A DNA stretch of 26,374 nucleotides. Source: an uncultured Dechloromonas sp. (GTDB taxonomy: Bacteria > Pseudomonadota > Gammaproteobacteria > Burkholderiales > Rhodocyclaceae). The stretch lies in contig CALKUR010000002.1 in the NCBI GenBank assembly GCA_937996725.1, positions 1 to 26,374 on the forward strand, given 5' to 3'. The position numbers and the translations under genes were made by a program. The notes below the pieces were generated by a model. It had not been told where the DNA came from. It did not search any database and saw nothing but the letters and a program-made list of their open reading frames with translations. Within the stretch, counting starts at the first letter, position 1. Each line of letters begins with the position of its first letter. Positions 7,838-15,531 of the stretch are shown one piece after another.

Positions 7838-9091
7838 TTAGTGCGCGGCCAGCGTAAATTCGGCAGGACGTGCTGCAGCCGGGAGGCCGAGTAGCTCATG
7901 GGCCTTGTCCAGCACTTGCTCCGGCGTAATCTGCTTCAGGCACTGGTTGTCGCCATCGCAGGGTGACATACGATGGTTGTAGGCGGTTAGGCAGGGCGAG
8001 CAGGCCAGCGGCTGATGGAAGAAGTACGCATTCTTGGCCCACGAGCGATAGAGACGTGGCGTTTCGGGGCCGAACAGAATGATCGTCGGAATCGGCGTCA
8101 TGGCGGCGAACTGTCCCGGGCCACCATCGTTGGTGATGAGCAATGCGGCGCGGTGGAATAAGGCGAGTAGGTGACGCACCGATCGGGTGTAACCGGTCAG
8201 GTCAATACACAGCGGGTTGCGGCAATGGTTCAGCACCGATTGACCAAAGGCTTTGTCACCCTTGAGGCCGATAACACCGACGGCATAACCCTGCTGCAGG
8301 AAGTGATCGGCCACACGGTAATAGTGTTCCAGCGGCCAGGCACGAATCGGCAAGATACCGCCGCTGGGGTAAATCAGCACCAGCGGCTTGCCAGCAATGG
8401 CCGGGAAGTCGGCTTCTAGTTTGCTGGCTTCGCTGGCGATTTCGCCATCGTTAAAGACCAACGTTGGCGGTGTAATGGCCTCATCCGGCGGCAGCGATTT
8501 GCCGGCCGGGTGGGTTGTCGCGTCAATAGCCTTCACCATGGTTAGCAGTTGGTGGCTGAGATGGCGATAGGGGTTGTACATCACCGGGTTGGTTAGATAG
8601 CCGCCGCGGTACAGACCTTCTTGCGTGTGCGGTTCAAAACCCACCAGCACCGGCGCGCCCGATAGGTAAGCGATTAGGCTGCTGACGCGGGCGAAGAGCT
8701 CGCAATCGATCACCACGTCAAAACGCAGTGTGCGCATAGTTTTGAGTGCGGCCCACATATCGCGGGCGAAGTCTTTGAGATCGGCATCGTTGAGCGTGAT
8801 CACATTCTTCGGCGGCACGACATTCAGCAGATCCAGCACTTCCCGGTTCTTGGCGAACAGCATCACGTGCAGCTCGGCACCCGGATAGCGCGCTTTGATC
8901 GATTGGAACATGGGCTCGGCCAGCACCAGACTGCCCATTTCCGAGAGCAGAATCACCAGAATGCGCTGGGGCGTCTCAGGCCGTTTGCGGCGTAAACCCA
9001 GTTTACGGATGCACCAATCCCAAGCGGTGAATAGGGCACAAAGCGGTACCCCGGCATATTTATCAACGGCGCGTTGGAAACGGATATCCAT
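7838..9091 (-). CDS. Glycosyltransferase family 9 (heptosyltransferase-like), divergent
   Basis: 417 residues from the ATG at 9091. The N-terminal Rossmann domain has ILVILLSEMGSLVLAEPMF followed by the YPGAELHVMLFAK strand, as in heptosyltransferases. The C-terminal domain has LVLIYPSGG, ITNDGG at Asp322, PTIILFGPETP, and a Cys-rich loop ACSPC...SPCDGDNQC typical of GT9. The usual Asp-Ser/Thr-Gly-x-x-His donor motif reads D-G-G-P-G-Q here, so His is replaced by Gln327. The frame stays open upstream to 9409, but that part is Arg/Ala-rich, crosses the divergent promoter region and overlaps the opposite gene, so I reject it. It starts the four-gene minus run, 18 bases before GtrA. It probably adds a sugar to lipid A core or a similar acceptor in the cytoplasm. 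Confidence 0.85.
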   Translation of the reverse strand: MDIRFQRAVDKYAGVPLCALFTAWDWCIRKLGLRRKRPETPQRILVILLSEMGSLVLAEPMFQSIKARYPGAELHVMLFAKNREVLDLLNVVPPKNVITLNDADLKDFARDMWAALKTMRTLRFDVVIDCELFARVSSLIAYLSGAPVLVGFEPHTQEGLYRGGYLTNPVMYNPYRHLSHQLLTMVKAIDATTHPAGKSLPPDEAITPPTLVFNDGEIASEASKLEADFPAIAGKPLVLIYPSGGILPIRAWPLEHYYRVADHFLQQGYAVGVIGLKGDKAFGQSVLNHCRNPLCIDLTGYTRSVRHLLALFHRAALLITNDGGPGQFAAMTPIPTIILFGPETPRLYRSWAKNAYFFHQPLACSPCLTAYNHRMSPCDGDNQCLKQITPEQVLDKAHELLGLPAAARPAEFTLAAH

Positions 9092-9194
9092 CAGTCGGTG
9101 GTTTGGGCGGAAACACTTGAGCAGTAAAGCCTGAATGATACCTGTCCTTGGGATAAAATGCCGGCATGAATCCGCGTAATTCCCCGGTTTTTCC
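9092..9194. promoter_or_regulatory. Divergent intergenic region with 10-bp palindrome
   Basis: 103 bases separate the GT9 and Asp-box genes, so both promoters must lie here. ATGCCGGCAT at 9158-9167 is a perfect palindrome. TAAAAT (9154-9159, plus) and TATCAT (9140-9135, minus) are possible -10 boxes, but neither has a convincing -35 partner. Confidence 0.4.
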
Positions 9195-10400
9195 ATGATG
9201 CCCACCCTGATAAATCGCTGGGCAGCAACCGCCATTTTTGCCGTCGCCGTTGGGATTGCCGTTTCCGGGGTGCGGGTACCGGCCAAGGCCGGTTTTGCCG
9301 TGCCCACCGCCAGTGATGCCGCTGCCCAGCAGCGCGTGGCTGCCGCCTTACCAGCGCGTTTTGAATGGCGCGATCTGCCGCAACCGACCCCTTCGGCGCA
9401 TGCGGCCACGGTGGCCGAGTTGCTGCCGACGGATAACGCTTCGACTGAACCGGTACAGCTGCTGGCCGCCTGGTTTGGTGGGTCGCGTGAAGGCGCGGCA
9501 GATGTCTCGCTGTACCAATCAACATGGGTTGCCGGGCAGAATGCCTGGGCCCCCGCCCATGAAATGCTCAGCCGGCCGCAGGCCGAACGCCAACTCGGGC
9601 GAAACGTCCGAAAGTTGGGTAATCCCTTGTTGGTCGCTGAACCGGGCCGTCTGCAGCTCTATTTTGTCAGCGTCTCTTATGGTGGCTGGGCCGGTAGCAC
9701 ACTTAATCGTAGCCTATCGGTCGACGGTGGCAAGGCATGGTCACCCGCGCAGCGTATTGTGACCAGCCCGTTCTTCAACCTCAGCACACTGGTGCGTAAC
9801 CCCGGAGTCTGGTACGCCGATGGCAGCCTGGGCTTGCCGGTTTACCACGAGTTCATCAGCAAGCATGGCGAATGGCTGCGCCTAGATGCCGATGGCCGCG
9901 TGCTGGAAAAGTCGCGCATGGCCATGCCGCGCCCCACACTCCAGCCGGCCGTTGTGCCTTTAAATGGTGAACACGCCGTGGCCGCCTTGCGCGATGCTGG
10001 CCCAGGCCCGAATCAGATCCAGTGGAGCGAAACACGGGACGCCGGTCGAAGCTGGGTGCAGCAATCGGCACGCCAGGTCCCGAACCCCAACGCCGCCGCC
10101 GCCATGATCGGGCTACGCGATGGCTCGCTGCTCATGGCCTGTAATCCGATTTCGGGTAATCGCAACCAACTATCGTTGCTGCGGTCCACCAATCAGGGCG
10201 AGACCTGGAGTCTGGTACGCGTCGTTGAAGAAAGCCCCAATGACCGCGATGAGTTCTCGTATCCAGCCCTGCTGCAGGATCGTGCCGGCACGATCCATCT
10301 GCTCTACACCTGGAAGCGACAGGGCATTCGCCATGCGCGCTTCAGTCAAGCCTGGCTAAACCAGCCTGGCATGCCGACCGTTGCGGCGGTGCCCCGATGA
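9195..10400 (+). CDS. Exported Asp-box (BNR, sialidase-superfamily) protein
   Basis: 401 residues. An N-terminal hydrophobic segment (about 9-28) acts as signal peptide or anchor. The rest looks like a six-bladed propeller of the BNR/sialidase superfamily. AAWFGGSREGAADVSLY (92-107) is the typical first-blade motif, and Asp boxes occur at 175-182 (SVDGGKAW), 280-287 (TRDAGRSW) and, with Asp replaced by Asn, 331-338 (STNQGETW). I cannot identify a full sialidase catalytic set (FRIP Arg, Tyr/Glu pair), so glycan cleavage is not proven; a binding or lyase role is possible. Two adjacent ATGs (9195, 9198) are candidate starts, both without a clear ribosome site. The stop overlaps the next gene by four bases. 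Confidence 0.82.
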   Translation: MMPTLINRWAATAIFAVAVGIAVSGVRVPAKAGFAVPTASDAAAQQRVAAALPARFEWRDLPQPTPSAHAATVAELLPTDNASTEPVQLLAAWFGGSREGAADVSLYQSTWVAGQNAWAPAHEMLSRPQAERQLGRNVRKLGNPLLVAEPGRLQLYFVSVSYGGWAGSTLNRSLSVDGGKAWSPAQRIVTSPFFNLSTLVRNPGVWYADGSLGLPVYHEFISKHGEWLRLDADGRVLEKSRMAMPRPTLQPAVVPLNGEHAVAALRDAGPGPNQIQWSETRDAGRSWVQQSARQVPNPNAAAAMIGLRDGSLLMACNPISGNRNQLSLLRSTNQGETWSLVRVVEESPNDRDEFSYPALLQDRAGTIHLLYTWKRQGIRHARFSQAWLNQPGMPTVAAVPR

Positions 10401-10933
10401 TCAACCTGACCGACATTGTCCGCGTGCCCAGCATCCGCCGCCGTCTGTGGGTAGTGTTGGCGATGGCCGCCCTGTGGGTACCGCTGGGCGAGCTGCCCTT
10501 GTGGCGTTATGTCTATGGGTTTACCGGTGAGCTCACGCCGGCGACCTTGATTCTTTTCTTTGTCTGGCTCGGCTTCCCGACCTTGTTCGGTCACTGGTGC
10601 CAGACCGAGTTGCCGATGCGCCGCCGGATGGCCCTTTTTGGCGGCATGGGGCTGTTTTATGTGCTGGCCTTGGGGTCTGGCAGCTTTGATCCGTACGCCT
10701 ATGGCTATCAGCCCTGGGCACTGCTGGCCTTGCTGACCGCCTGGGTGGCCTGGCGTGGTCGTGCGGCACCGGGGCTCACGCTCTTGCTGGCGCTAAACCT
10801 CACCGCTTTCGGCCTGCACGCCCTGGGGTCGGATAATCTTTGGGATTACCTCTTTGATCCCATTCTCATGATTGCGCTCGGAATCAGCGTGTTCCGTGGT
10901 GTAATGTCGCGTCGTTTTAAATCAACCGATTAG
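10397..10933 (+). CDS. Integral membrane protein of unknown family
   Basis: 178 residues, dominated by five or six hydrophobic segments (about 17-33, 45-65, 78-93, 104-118, 126-142, 152-168) with short polar loops. I do not recognise the family. Loops are rich in Trp, Tyr and Gly (LWRYVYGF, SFDPYAYGYQPW), and Arg/Lys lie at both ends, suggesting cytoplasmic termini. ATGA overlap with the Asp-box gene means the two are translated together, so it probably serves the same envelope process, perhaps as a membrane partner. The PpiD-like gene starts ten bases after its stop. Confidence 0.75.
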   Translation: MINLTDIVRVPSIRRRLWVVLAMAALWVPLGELPLWRYVYGFTGELTPATLILFFVWLGFPTLFGHWCQTELPMRRRMALFGGMGLFYVLALGSGSFDPYAYGYQPWALLALLTAWVAWRGRAAPGLTLLLALNLTAFGLHALGSDNLWDYLFDPILMIALGISVFRGVMSRRFKSTD

Positions 10934-10943
10934 GTTCTGCTTC

Positions 10944-12371
10944 ATGTTTGATCTCGTTAATAGACACCGCAAATTCGTTCAAATCCTGTTGGCACTGATT
11001 ACGCTGCCGTTCGCTTTCTGGGGCATCGACTCCTATTTCCGCGATGCTGCGTCAACCGATGAAGTGGCACGTGTCGGCAGTAGCAAAATCACCATGCAGC
11101 AACTCGATGTCGCCATGCGCGAACGCGCGGACCAGATTCGGGCTCGCCAGGGCGGTGCGGTTGATGCCCGACTATTCGAGTCCCCCGAGTTCCGCCAGAG
11201 CGTGCTCAACGAACTGGTCGAACAGCGACTCCTGCTGGTGGAATCAGAGCGTCTGGGCATTGCTGCCAATGACGTCATTTTGCGCGAACTGATCGCCACG
11301 ATTCCGGCTTTCCAGGAAAACGGCAAATTCTCGCCGGCGAAATATGAACAGATTCTGCGCGCACAGGGCATGACGCCGAGCGCCTTCGAGCAGAACCTGC
11401 GCCGCGACCTCACGCAGCAGATGCTGGTCAGCGGTGTTGCAGCAACCACGCAGATCTCGAAGACCCAGCTGAATCAGATCATTGATGCCGAAACGCAGAC
11501 GCGTGACGTGGCCACCGCATTGGTGCCAGCTAGCGATTACCTGAAGTCTGTGTCGGTGGACGATGCAGCGGTGCGCCAGTTCTATGAATCCAATGCCCGT
11601 CAGTTCCAGGTGCCGGAACGCGTCAAAGTCTCATACGTGGTGCTGAGCGATCCGAAGGTCGTCGCCAAGGAATCGGAGAACTTCAGCAACATGGTGTACG
11701 AGCAGTCCGATAGCTATAAAGACGTCGCCAAAGCGTTGAACCTGAAAGTGGAAGAGAGCGGTTGGATCAGCAGTAACGGGCAGGGTGCCCAGGGTGTGCT
11801 GGCCAACCCGAAGGTGCTGCAGGCCATCTTTAACCCGGCCAGCCTGAAAGATCGCCGTAACAGCGCCGCCATTGAAATCGCACCGAACGTGCTGATCTCG
11901 GTGCGTGTCAGCGCTTATGAACCTGTGTCGCTGCGCCCGTATGAATCGGTGTCGGGCGATATTCGTAACTACCTTACGCGTAAAGCCGCTGTCGAGAAGG
12001 CTACCGCTGAAGGCGAAGCCAAACTGGCCGACCTGAAAGCGGGCAAGGCCGTCGATGTGGCGTGGGGCGCGACCAAGTCAGTTTCCCGTCTGCAACCGAA
12101 CGGCCTCGGTCCGGACGCTATGCAACAGGTATCGTCGGTGGAGAGTGCCCGTTTGCCGGCCTACGCCGGAAGTGCCAGCGGCGATGGTTACAGCCTGTAT
12201 AAAGTCAGCAGCATCAAAGCCGGTGCCGCGTTACCCGATGAGAAGCGCGCCCAGATTGGCGCGGCCTACCAGCGTTTTGTCCAGCAGGCCGATGTGGTGA
12301 GCCTGATGGTGGCGCTGCGCGATCGTCATCCGGTGAAGATTGCCAAACGCCCGGAAGCAGAAGCCAAATAA
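10944..12371 (+). CDS. ppiD: PpiD-like periplasmic chaperone lacking the parvulin domain
   Basis: 475 residues. MFDLVNRHRKFVQILLALI is the PpiD-type N-terminal anchor, with one transmembrane helix at about 12-30. The SurA_N-like chaperone domain follows (VARVGSSKITMQQLD, LNELVEQRLLLVESERLGI, FQENGKFSPAKYEQILRAQG). After VPERVKVSYVVLS (about 225-237), where E. coli PpiD (623 residues) enters its parvulin domain, the sequence goes straight to the post-parvulin helices and the NLKVEESGWIS strand. About 100 residues are therefore missing, with no frameshift. The C-terminal domain is present (LYKVSSIKAG, VSLMVALRDRHPVKI). It should bind secreted proteins at the Sec exit but not isomerise proline. 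It is co-directional with the two upstream genes and ends at a strong terminator. Confidence 0.88.
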   Translation: MFDLVNRHRKFVQILLALITLPFAFWGIDSYFRDAASTDEVARVGSSKITMQQLDVAMRERADQIRARQGGAVDARLFESPEFRQSVLNELVEQRLLLVESERLGIAANDVILRELIATIPAFQENGKFSPAKYEQILRAQGMTPSAFEQNLRRDLTQQMLVSGVAATTQISKTQLNQIIDAETQTRDVATALVPASDYLKSVSVDDAAVRQFYESNARQFQVPERVKVSYVVLSDPKVVAKESENFSNMVYEQSDSYKDVAKALNLKVEESGWISSNGQGAQGVLANPKVLQAIFNPASLKDRRNSAAIEIAPNVLISVRVSAYEPVSLRPYESVSGDIRNYLTRKAAVEKATAEGEAKLADLKAGKAVDVAWGATKSVSRLQPNGLGPDAMQQVSSVESARLPAYAGSASGDGYSLYKVSSIKAGAALPDEKRAQIGAAYQRFVQQADVVSLMVALRDRHPVKIAKRPEAEAK

Positions 12372-12385
12372 GACTGAGGCTTCAG

Positions 12386-12426
12386 GCCAATAAAAACGGG
12401 GAGCGCTGCTCCCCGTTTTTATTGGC
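12386..12426. terminator. Bidirectional terminator between ppiD-like gene and fabI
   Basis: A perfect 19-bp stem (12386-12404 with 12408-12426) closes a 3-base loop. Its GC core CGGGGAGC is flanked by AAAAA and TTTTT, so each strand ends in a U-run. It serves both convergent genes. Confidence 0.95.
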
Positions 12427-12442
12427 GTCGGTCTGGCTTAAA

Positions 12443-13237
12443 TTAGGCGAGCTCTTCCGAACCCAGGGCAGTGATATTGAACCCCGAATCCACGTAAGTG
12501 ATTTCACCGGTCATACCGCTGGCCAGATCCGACAGCAGGAAGGCGGCGACGTTACCGACTTCTTCCGTCGTGACGTTACGGCGCAGCGGTGCAACCTTGG
12601 CGTTGTGTTGCAGCAGTTTGCCAAAGCTACCGATGCCCGATGCTGCCAGCGTCTTGATCGGGCCGGCCGAGATAGCGTTGACACGAATATTTTGCGGGCC
12701 GAGCGATGCGGCCATGTAACGGGTCGCGGCTTCCAGGCTGGCCTTGGCCATGCCCATCAGGTTGTAGTTTGGCATAACGCGCTCGGCACCCAGGTAGGTG
12801 AGGGCCACCAGTGCCGGATTGCTACCCTTCAGCAACATCGGACGGGCGGCTTTAGCCAGTGCGGCAAAGCTGTAGGCCGACACATCGTGGGCGATGCGCG
12901 AGGCTTCACGGGAGATACCGTCGAGGAAATCGCCTTCCAGCGCTTCGCCCGGGGCGAAAGCAATCGAGTGCACCAGACCGTCCAGGCCTTCCCATTCTTT
13001 ACCCAGCGCGACGAAGAGGTTGTCGATGTCGGCATCGACGCTGACATCACAGGGGAACACCAGCTTGCTGCCGAATTCGTCGGCAAACTTGGCGACGCGT
13101 TCCTGAAAGCGTTCGTTCTGGAAGGTAAAGGCCAGGGTAGCGCCTTCACGATGACACGCCTTGGCAATGCCATAGGCGATCGAATGTTTGGAGAGCAGAC
13201 CCGTAATCAGAATGCGCTTGCCAGCGAGGAAACCCAT
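12443..13237 (-). CDS. fabI: Enoyl-[acyl-carrier-protein] reductase (NADH)
   Basis: Reduces enoyl-ACP in the last step of each fatty-acid elongation cycle, in the cytoplasm. The 264 residues match FabI in length. GKRILITGLLSKHSIAYGIA is the divergent SDR nucleotide loop of FabI, HSIAF follows at about 90-94, and the catalytic pattern Tyr148-x9-Tyr158-x6-Lys165 fits E. coli Tyr146, Tyr156 and Lys163. NAISAGPIKTLAASGI is the substrate loop. The start at 13237 has AAGGAG seven bases upstream. The target of triclosan-type inhibitors is thus present in standard form. It stands alone between a strong terminator and the divergent transporter operon. Confidence 0.97.
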   Translation of the reverse strand: MGFLAGKRILITGLLSKHSIAYGIAKACHREGATLAFTFQNERFQERVAKFADEFGSKLVFPCDVSVDADIDNLFVALGKEWEGLDGLVHSIAFAPGEALEGDFLDGISREASRIAHDVSAYSFAALAKAARPMLLKGSNPALVALTYLGAERVMPNYNLMGMAKASLEAATRYMAASLGPQNIRVNAISAGPIKTLAASGIGSFGKLLQHNAKVAPLRRNVTTEEVGNVAAFLLSDLASGMTGEITYVDSGFNITALGSEELA

Positions 13238-13311
13238 GATGACTCCTTAAACACCAGTAACAATCCCGTGATTATACGTTGAAGGTGGGGGAGATCAGTT
13301 AGACTTACAGG
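13238..13311. promoter_or_regulatory. Divergent promoter region, fabI and peptide transporter
   Basis: 74 bases. On the minus strand TATAAT (13276-13271) is a perfect -10 box for fabI, about 34 bases before its ATG, with no good -35 hexamer. The plus-strand promoter of the transporter is not clear. Because the genes are so close, their promoters must nearly overlap. Confidence 0.55.
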
Positions 13312-15531
13312 ATGCTTTTTTTGCTCAATGTCTACGGTCGAAAGGCCCGGTTACTGCTCTTGGCGGCACTATGCCTGACGGGTTTGGCAGGTTGTGGGTC
13401 TGAATGGAACGACCCATATCCGTCGACTGAGCGGGGCAATAACAAGCTCTACACCAGCTTTTCGGAGCGCCCTAAGCATCTGGATCCAGCCATTTCCTAT
13501 TCCAACAGCGAAATCGGCTTTATCGCCCAGATCTATGAGCCGCCCCTGCAGTATCACTACCTGAAGCGCCCCTACACGCTGATCCCGGCGACGCTGGAGG
13601 CCATGCCGGAGGTGCGTTACTTCGACAAAGCCGGTCGCCCGGCCAGCGAATCAACACCAGCCGAGCAGGTCGGTCGGTCGGTCTACCGGATGACGTTGCG
13701 CGGCGATGTGCGCTATCAGCCGCATCCGGCCTTTAGCCTCAATGCCGATGGTACGCCGCGGTATATGAATCTGGATGCCAGCCAGGTGCGCGCCGTACAG
13801 GGTGCCGCCGGGCCGATGGCCTTGCCGGAATTGGGCTCCCGCCTACTCAAGGCACAGGATTATGTGTATCAGATCAAACGACTGGCCCATCCCGCCGTGC
13901 AATCGCCGATCTTCGGGATGATGGCGGAAAACATCCAGGGTCTGCAGGCGTTGTCCGATGCCATCAAAACGCAGGCTGCGGCACAACCGGGTGCCTGGAT
14001 CGATCTCGATCCCTTGCCGTTGACCGGTGCAGTAGCCATCGATGACCGCACGTTGGAGATTACGCTCGACGGCAAATACCCGCAGTTCATCTACTGGCTG
14101 GCCATGAACTTCTTCGCGCCTCTGCCACGTGAAGTAGATCAGTTCTATGGTCAACCAGCCTTACGCCGGAGCAACGTGCGTATCGATACTTGGCCGGTAG
14201 GTACCGGCCCGTACATGATGGTGCACTACAACCCGAATTCGCGCATCGAGTTGGCACGTAACCCCAACTTTCACGAAGAACGTTATCCCTGCCAGGGAGA
14301 AGCTACGGATGCTGCCGCGGGTTTACTCGCGAGCTGTGATGCCCGTTTGCCACTGATCGACGGCGTCGTGTTTAGTCGCGAGAAAGAAAGCCTTCCGTAC
14401 TGGAATAAATTCCTGCAGGGCTATTACGATGAGTCGGGTATTTCATCCGATAGTTTTGATCAGGCCGTGCGCGTGACAGTCACCGGTGACGTGAATGTCT
14501 CACCAGCGATGGCCGAGCAGGGCATCCGTCTGCAGACCTCGGTACGTACCTCGGTCTACTACATGGGGTTCAATCTCCTCGATGCCGTGGTTGGCGGTAA
14601 AACGCCCGAAGAGCAGCGTCGCGCCAAACTCCTGCGTCAGGCGTTGTCGATCGTGCTGGATCAGGAAGAGTTCATTTCCATCTTTCTCAATGGTCGCGGC
14701 CAGCCCGGTATGGGCCCCATACCGCCCGGTATCTTCGGTTATCAGACGGGGCAGGCGGGCATCAATCCGGTGGTGTACACCTGGAAAGACGGTGAGCCGC
14801 AACGACGCAGCATCAAAGAGGCCAAAGCGCTGTTGGTTCAGGCCGGTTGGCCTGATGGCCGAGATCGTCAGACGGGCCGACCACTGGTGCTGAATCTGGA
14901 CACCACTTCGGGCGGGCTCGGCGATAAATCGACTATGGACTGGATGTCACGCCAACTCAATCAGCTAGGCATCCAGCTGGTCGTGCGCAGTACCGACTTC
15001 AACCGCTTCCAGGAAAAGCTGCGTAAGGGCAGTGCCCAGATGTACTTTCTGGGCTGGAATGCGGATTACCCCGACCCGGAGAACTTTTTCTTTCTGCTCT
15101 ACGGGCCCGAAGGCAAAGTGGCGCATGGTGGTGAGAACACGGCCAATTACAGCAACCCGGAATTCGATCGGCTGTTCCGCGTGATGAAGAACATGCCCAA
15201 TGGTCCGGCGCGTCAGAACGTCATCGACAGTATGCTCAAGCTAGTCCGTGAAGATGCCCCGTGGGTCTACTGGTTTTATCCCAAGACCTATGTGTTGCAG
15301 CATGGCTGGTTGCAGAATTACAAGCTTAACAATGTGGCAAGCAATACGATCAAATATCAACGTATCGATGCCGATCGCCGGGAAGCCCTGCGCAAGGAAT
15401 GGAATAAACCTTTGCTCTGGCCGTTCGCCGTCTTGGTCGTGGGCATTCTGGCGTTGCTCTGGCCGGCGATCCGGGCCTATCGTGCTCGTGCGGGACTGGA
15501 CGCCTTTGGTAACAAGGTGAGGAATTCCTGA
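13312..15531 (+). CDS. Family 5 extracellular solute-binding lipoprotein with C-terminal membrane helix
   Basis: 739 residues, long for a peptide/nickel (SBP_bac_5) binding protein, usually 500-600. The N-terminus is a lipoprotein signal with lipobox LAGC (Cys28). Family landmarks are KLYTSFSERPKHLDPAISYS, the VGTGPYMMVHYNPNSRIELARNPNF region, and the LFLGWNADYPDPENFF-type segment (YFLGWNADYPDPENFFFLLY, about 577-596). Residues about 701-722 form one hydrophobic helix followed by RAYRAR, predicting a second anchor in the inner membrane. It therefore appears tethered at both ends. It probably captures oligopeptides for the two permeases that follow; the next gene starts on the last base of its stop (TGATG). 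Yej-type or Opp/Dpp-type substrate range is undecided. Confidence 0.88.
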   Translation: MLFLLNVYGRKARLLLLAALCLTGLAGCGSEWNDPYPSTERGNNKLYTSFSERPKHLDPAISYSNSEIGFIAQIYEPPLQYHYLKRPYTLIPATLEAMPEVRYFDKAGRPASESTPAEQVGRSVYRMTLRGDVRYQPHPAFSLNADGTPRYMNLDASQVRAVQGAAGPMALPELGSRLLKAQDYVYQIKRLAHPAVQSPIFGMMAENIQGLQALSDAIKTQAAAQPGAWIDLDPLPLTGAVAIDDRTLEITLDGKYPQFIYWLAMNFFAPLPREVDQFYGQPALRRSNVRIDTWPVGTGPYMMVHYNPNSRIELARNPNFHEERYPCQGEATDAAAGLLASCDARLPLIDGVVFSREKESLPYWNKFLQGYYDESGISSDSFDQAVRVTVTGDVNVSPAMAEQGIRLQTSVRTSVYYMGFNLLDAVVGGKTPEEQRRAKLLRQALSIVLDQEEFISIFLNGRGQPGMGPIPPGIFGYQTGQAGINPVVYTWKDGEPQRRSIKEAKALLVQAGWPDGRDRQTGRPLVLNLDTTSGGLGDKSTMDWMSRQLNQLGIQLVVRSTDFNRFQEKLRKGSAQMYFLGWNADYPDPENFFFLLYGPEGKVAHGGENTANYSNPEFDRLFRVMKNMPNGPARQNVIDSMLKLVREDAPWVYWFYPKTYVLQHGWLQNYKLNNVASNTIKYQRIDADRREALRKEWNKPLLWPFAVLVVGILALLWPAIRAYRARAGLDAFGNKVRNS

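Noticed and set aside
9092..9409. N-terminal extension of the GT9 gene
   Set aside because: The extra 106 residues are Ala/Arg-rich, overlap the opposite Asp-box gene by 215 bases and leave no room for its promoter; the ATG at 9091 begins the family homology region.
9195..10400. True sialidase (sialic acid hydrolase)
   Set aside because: Asp boxes show the fold, but the catalytic residue set was not found and no sialic acid genes are nearby, so only the superfamily is claimed.
12422..13282. Long plus-strand open frame (286 residues) opposite fabI
   Set aside because: It lies wholly antisense to a textbook fabI, is rich in His/Gln/Arg as in codon shadows, and has no family features or ribosome site.
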